A DNA stretch of 35,887 bases from Planctomycetia bacterium. GTDB taxonomy: Bacteria; Planctomycetota; Planctomycetia; Pirellulales; UBA1268. Every line of letters begins with the position of its first letter. The stretch's first letter is position 1. A program made the translations under genes and the position numbers. The notes under the pieces are model-generated. The model made no database searches and was not told the DNA's origin. It saw nothing but the letters and a program-made list of their open reading frames with translations. The DNA lies in assembly GCA_026401075.1 (NCBI GenBank), contig JAPLNQ010000101.1, forward strand, positions 1 through 35,887. Direction: 5' to 3'. Positions 34,613 to 35,887 of this stretch are shown one piece after another.

Positions 34613-35305
34613 ATGCCCAGTCCCACCTTTATGCCAGGCCCATCGGCCCGCACCGTTTGCACTGCCGCCGGCGCGGTGAAGACCGTGCCCGCCGACTGGG
34701 TGCTGCTGCCGCCCGGCGACGCGGGGCTGACGCGGCGGGTGAAGGCGGCTGGCGACCACTATGTCGTGCAAGAAAAGGTCGGCCGCCGGATGTTTTCGCG
34801 GGGCGTGTGGGCGCCGACCGCCACGGTGGACCAGATCCGAAAGGAACTCGACGCCGAGCGAGCCACCGACGCTTACGCCAAGAAGCAGGAGTCGGCAGCC
34901 AAGCGGCGCGAGAGGGTCCAGGAAGAGTATGTCGAGGATTTTCAGGGAGCGGTCGCAGAGTTTCTGCGATTTCACCAGACGCATGCGGCCCTGTCGCGGC
35001 GGCTGGCACGGCTCGTGGCCGCCCACGCGACGCCGGTCGGCAGTGGCACGGTGGCCCGCACGAAGCGGATTCCGATCGAGCGGCGGGCGGAGGCGGCGGT
35101 CATCGCGTGGATGCGGCACCAGACGACGGCCTACGAATCGATGAAGATCCCCCGGGTGAAGGGGCAGCGACGCGAGGTGCGGAGAATGCTGGCCGCGCGG
35201 TCGCGGTCAGTGCTCGACGCCTATCGTCAGGGCCACGCCATTCCCGATAGCTGCCCGCTCAAGCGGGCGCTTGCGGCCGAGTCGCCGTCGCCACAGAAGC
35301 AGTGA
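34613..35305 (+). CDS. DUF2293 domain protein
   Basis: This 230-residue cytoplasmic protein has AAGGA 8 nt before ATG 34613. The N-terminal half contains VPADWVLLPPGDAGLTRRVK and a charged coiled stretch (about residues 80-110). The C-terminal domain reads RRAEAAVIAWMRHQTTAYES and IPRVKGQRREVRRMLAARSR, matching DUF2293, whose function is not known. Basic residues make nucleic-acid binding possible but unproven. It ends in GTGA overlapping the start of the GGQ gene, so the two are probably translated together, hinting at a shared role in translation or rescue. Confidence 0.72.
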   Translation: MPSPTFMPGPSARTVCTAAGAVKTVPADWVLLPPGDAGLTRRVKAAGDHYVVQEKVGRRMFSRGVWAPTATVDQIRKELDAERATDAYAKKQESAAKRRERVQEEYVEDFQGAVAEFLRFHQTHAALSRRLARLVAAHATPVGSGTVARTKRIPIERRAEAAVIAWMRHQTTAYESMKIPRVKGQRREVRRMLAARSRSVLDAYRQGHAIPDSCPLKRALAAESPSPQKQ

Positions 35306-35765
35306 GTGTCTGTCGCATGCACCACGCCGCCCTGCCCGCCGATGGCCTGCTCTCGCAGTGTGACGAAACCCGCACCCGCCGCGGCGGGCCGGGCGGACAG
35401 CATCGCAACAAGGTGGAGACGGCCGTTGTGCTTGTGCACCGGCCGACGGGAGTTTCCGCGGAAGGGTCCGAGCGGCGGTCGCAGGCCGAGAACCGCCGTG
35501 TCGCACTGTGGCGGCTACGGCTCGCGCTAGCTCTTTCGCACCGAGAGCCGCCGACGGCGGGCCCGCGGCGGACCACGACGACTATCCAACGATCGTTGCT
35601 GAGGCGATCGACAGGTTGATGGCAGTCGGATTCGAGATGCGGCCGGCCGCCGATGCGCTCGGGGTGAGCATGTCGCAGCTCACAAAACTGTTCAGGAAGG
35701 TGCCCGCCGCGTGGGTGGCTATCAATCGACTCCGCGAAGAGGCGGGGTTGCCGCGGCTCAAGTAA
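35302..35765 (+). pseudogene. GGQ-domain release-factor-like gene, frameshifted
   Basis: The first frame reads from GTG 35302 (or ATG 35317, MHHAALPADGLLSQ) into RGGPGGQHRNKVETAVVLVH, the GGQ motif that triggers peptidyl-tRNA hydrolysis, and GSERRSQAENRRVALWRLRL. It has no codon-recognition domain, like the short planctomycete release-factor-like (ArfB/ICT1-type) proteins that rescue stalled ribosomes. The frame ends uselessly at 35619, while a second frame (DHDDYPTIVAEAIDRLMAVG to EEAGLPRLK) carries the usual C-terminal half to 35765. The switch must fall between about 35530 and 35575 in a GC-rich palindromic stretch (CCGCCGACGGCGG). A connecting segment expected in relatives seems missing, so a deletion is more likely than a single lost base. 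Product is broken unless the DNA is misread. Confidence 0.7.
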
Positions 35766-35780
35766 GACCAGGAGGGGCAC

Positions 35781-35811
35781 GGCAAGATGCGATCTTGCCG
35801 CCACGGGGGAG
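35781..35811 (+). repeat. Palindromic intergenic element, form A
   Basis: GGCAAGAT-GCG-ATCTTGCC followed by GCCACGGGGGAG. Stem 8 bp, loop 3. It begins 16 nt after the GGQ gene stop and repeats the 14322-14350 copy. Confidence 0.8.
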
Positions 35812-35851
35812 AAGGTTGAGGTTGTCTCGGCATGGAGGATGAGGCCGAAGG

Positions 35852-35887
35852 AGTTCGACCCGTGGCCACGAGTTTTTAACTTGTGGA
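35852..35887 (+). repeat. Palindromic intergenic element, form B (reaches window end)
   Basis: CGTGGCCACGAGTTTTTAAC with the palindrome ACGAGTT-TTT-AACTTGT. The 36 bases to the window edge are the exact reverse complement of 11762-11797. It follows form A after about 40 nt of spacer. The element may continue beyond the edge. Confidence 0.85.

Noticed and set aside
1-35887. CRISPR array, tRNA or rRNA
   Set aside because: No regularly spaced repeats and no recognisable cloverleaf or rRNA segment were seen by eye.

Overview
The window reads as chromosomal DNA of a member of the Planctomycetota, most likely a Pirellulales-type bacterium. The evidence is high GC with dense coding, a PSD1/DUF1553 cytochrome-like gene directly followed by a DUF1501 gene, a PVC-type 'CxxCH' heme-binding propeller/HEAT protein, a large exported protein with an N-terminal LEPR-like motif, and a short GGQ release-factor-like protein. 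No rRNA, tRNA, CRISPR array or complete transposase gene was seen. Everything rests on reading the sequence and the supplied ORFs; no database search was run.

Layout. 1-4148: the 3' part of a very large exported glycoside-hydrolase-like gene, with TIM-barrel, Ala/Lys linker, GATase1-like and HEAT-like regions, split by a one-base frameshift near 2645. 4357-10578: a 1620-residue exported multidomain protein (SGNH-like, FlgD-like, propeller, DOMON-like) followed by an exported alpha/beta hydrolase. 10623-14305: leuB, a Tat-exported esterase-like hydrolase and bioA. 14407-17596: a sugar-phosphate isomerase/epimerase-like gene (-), a CopZ-N-like metal/[2Fe-2S] protein, an endonuclease/exonuclease/phosphatase-family protein and a PfkB-family sugar kinase (-). 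17745-24759: an 1117-residue LEPR-type surface protein (-) and the heme-binding protein. 24778-26783: a chromate transporter with a small overlapping partner gene, a two-ended sialidase fragment and a 28-bp perfect inverted repeat. 26781-31622: the DUF1501/PSD1 pair. 31838-35765: a sialidase-like protein, a GAF-PP2C phosphatase, a DUF2293 protein and a frameshifted GGQ protein.

How the genes work together. Most of the window encodes exported proteins for polysaccharide or glycoconjugate breakdown and surface attachment, mixed with isolated housekeeping genes (leuB, bioA, PfkB kinase). The exported hydrolases, sialidase-like protein, PSD1/DUF1501 pair and CxxCH protein fit the planctomycete lifestyle of degrading complex polymers. 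No single operon-wide pathway can be shown.

The most notable non-coding signal is a family of short palindromes in two forms: A, core CAAGATGCNATCTTG, followed by CGCCACGGGG at two of its three copies; and B, core GAGTTTNTAACTTG preceded by CGTGGC. They lie only downstream of gene ends, at four loci. One 36-bp copy occurs exactly, in inverted orientation, at 11762-11797 and 35852-35887. Three genes carry frame disruptions, at 2645, about 28100 and about 35550. A recurrent -10 motif, roughly [CG]TANNAT[CG], precedes many genes, and two genes (leuB and the LEPR-type gene) appear to be transcribed without a leader.
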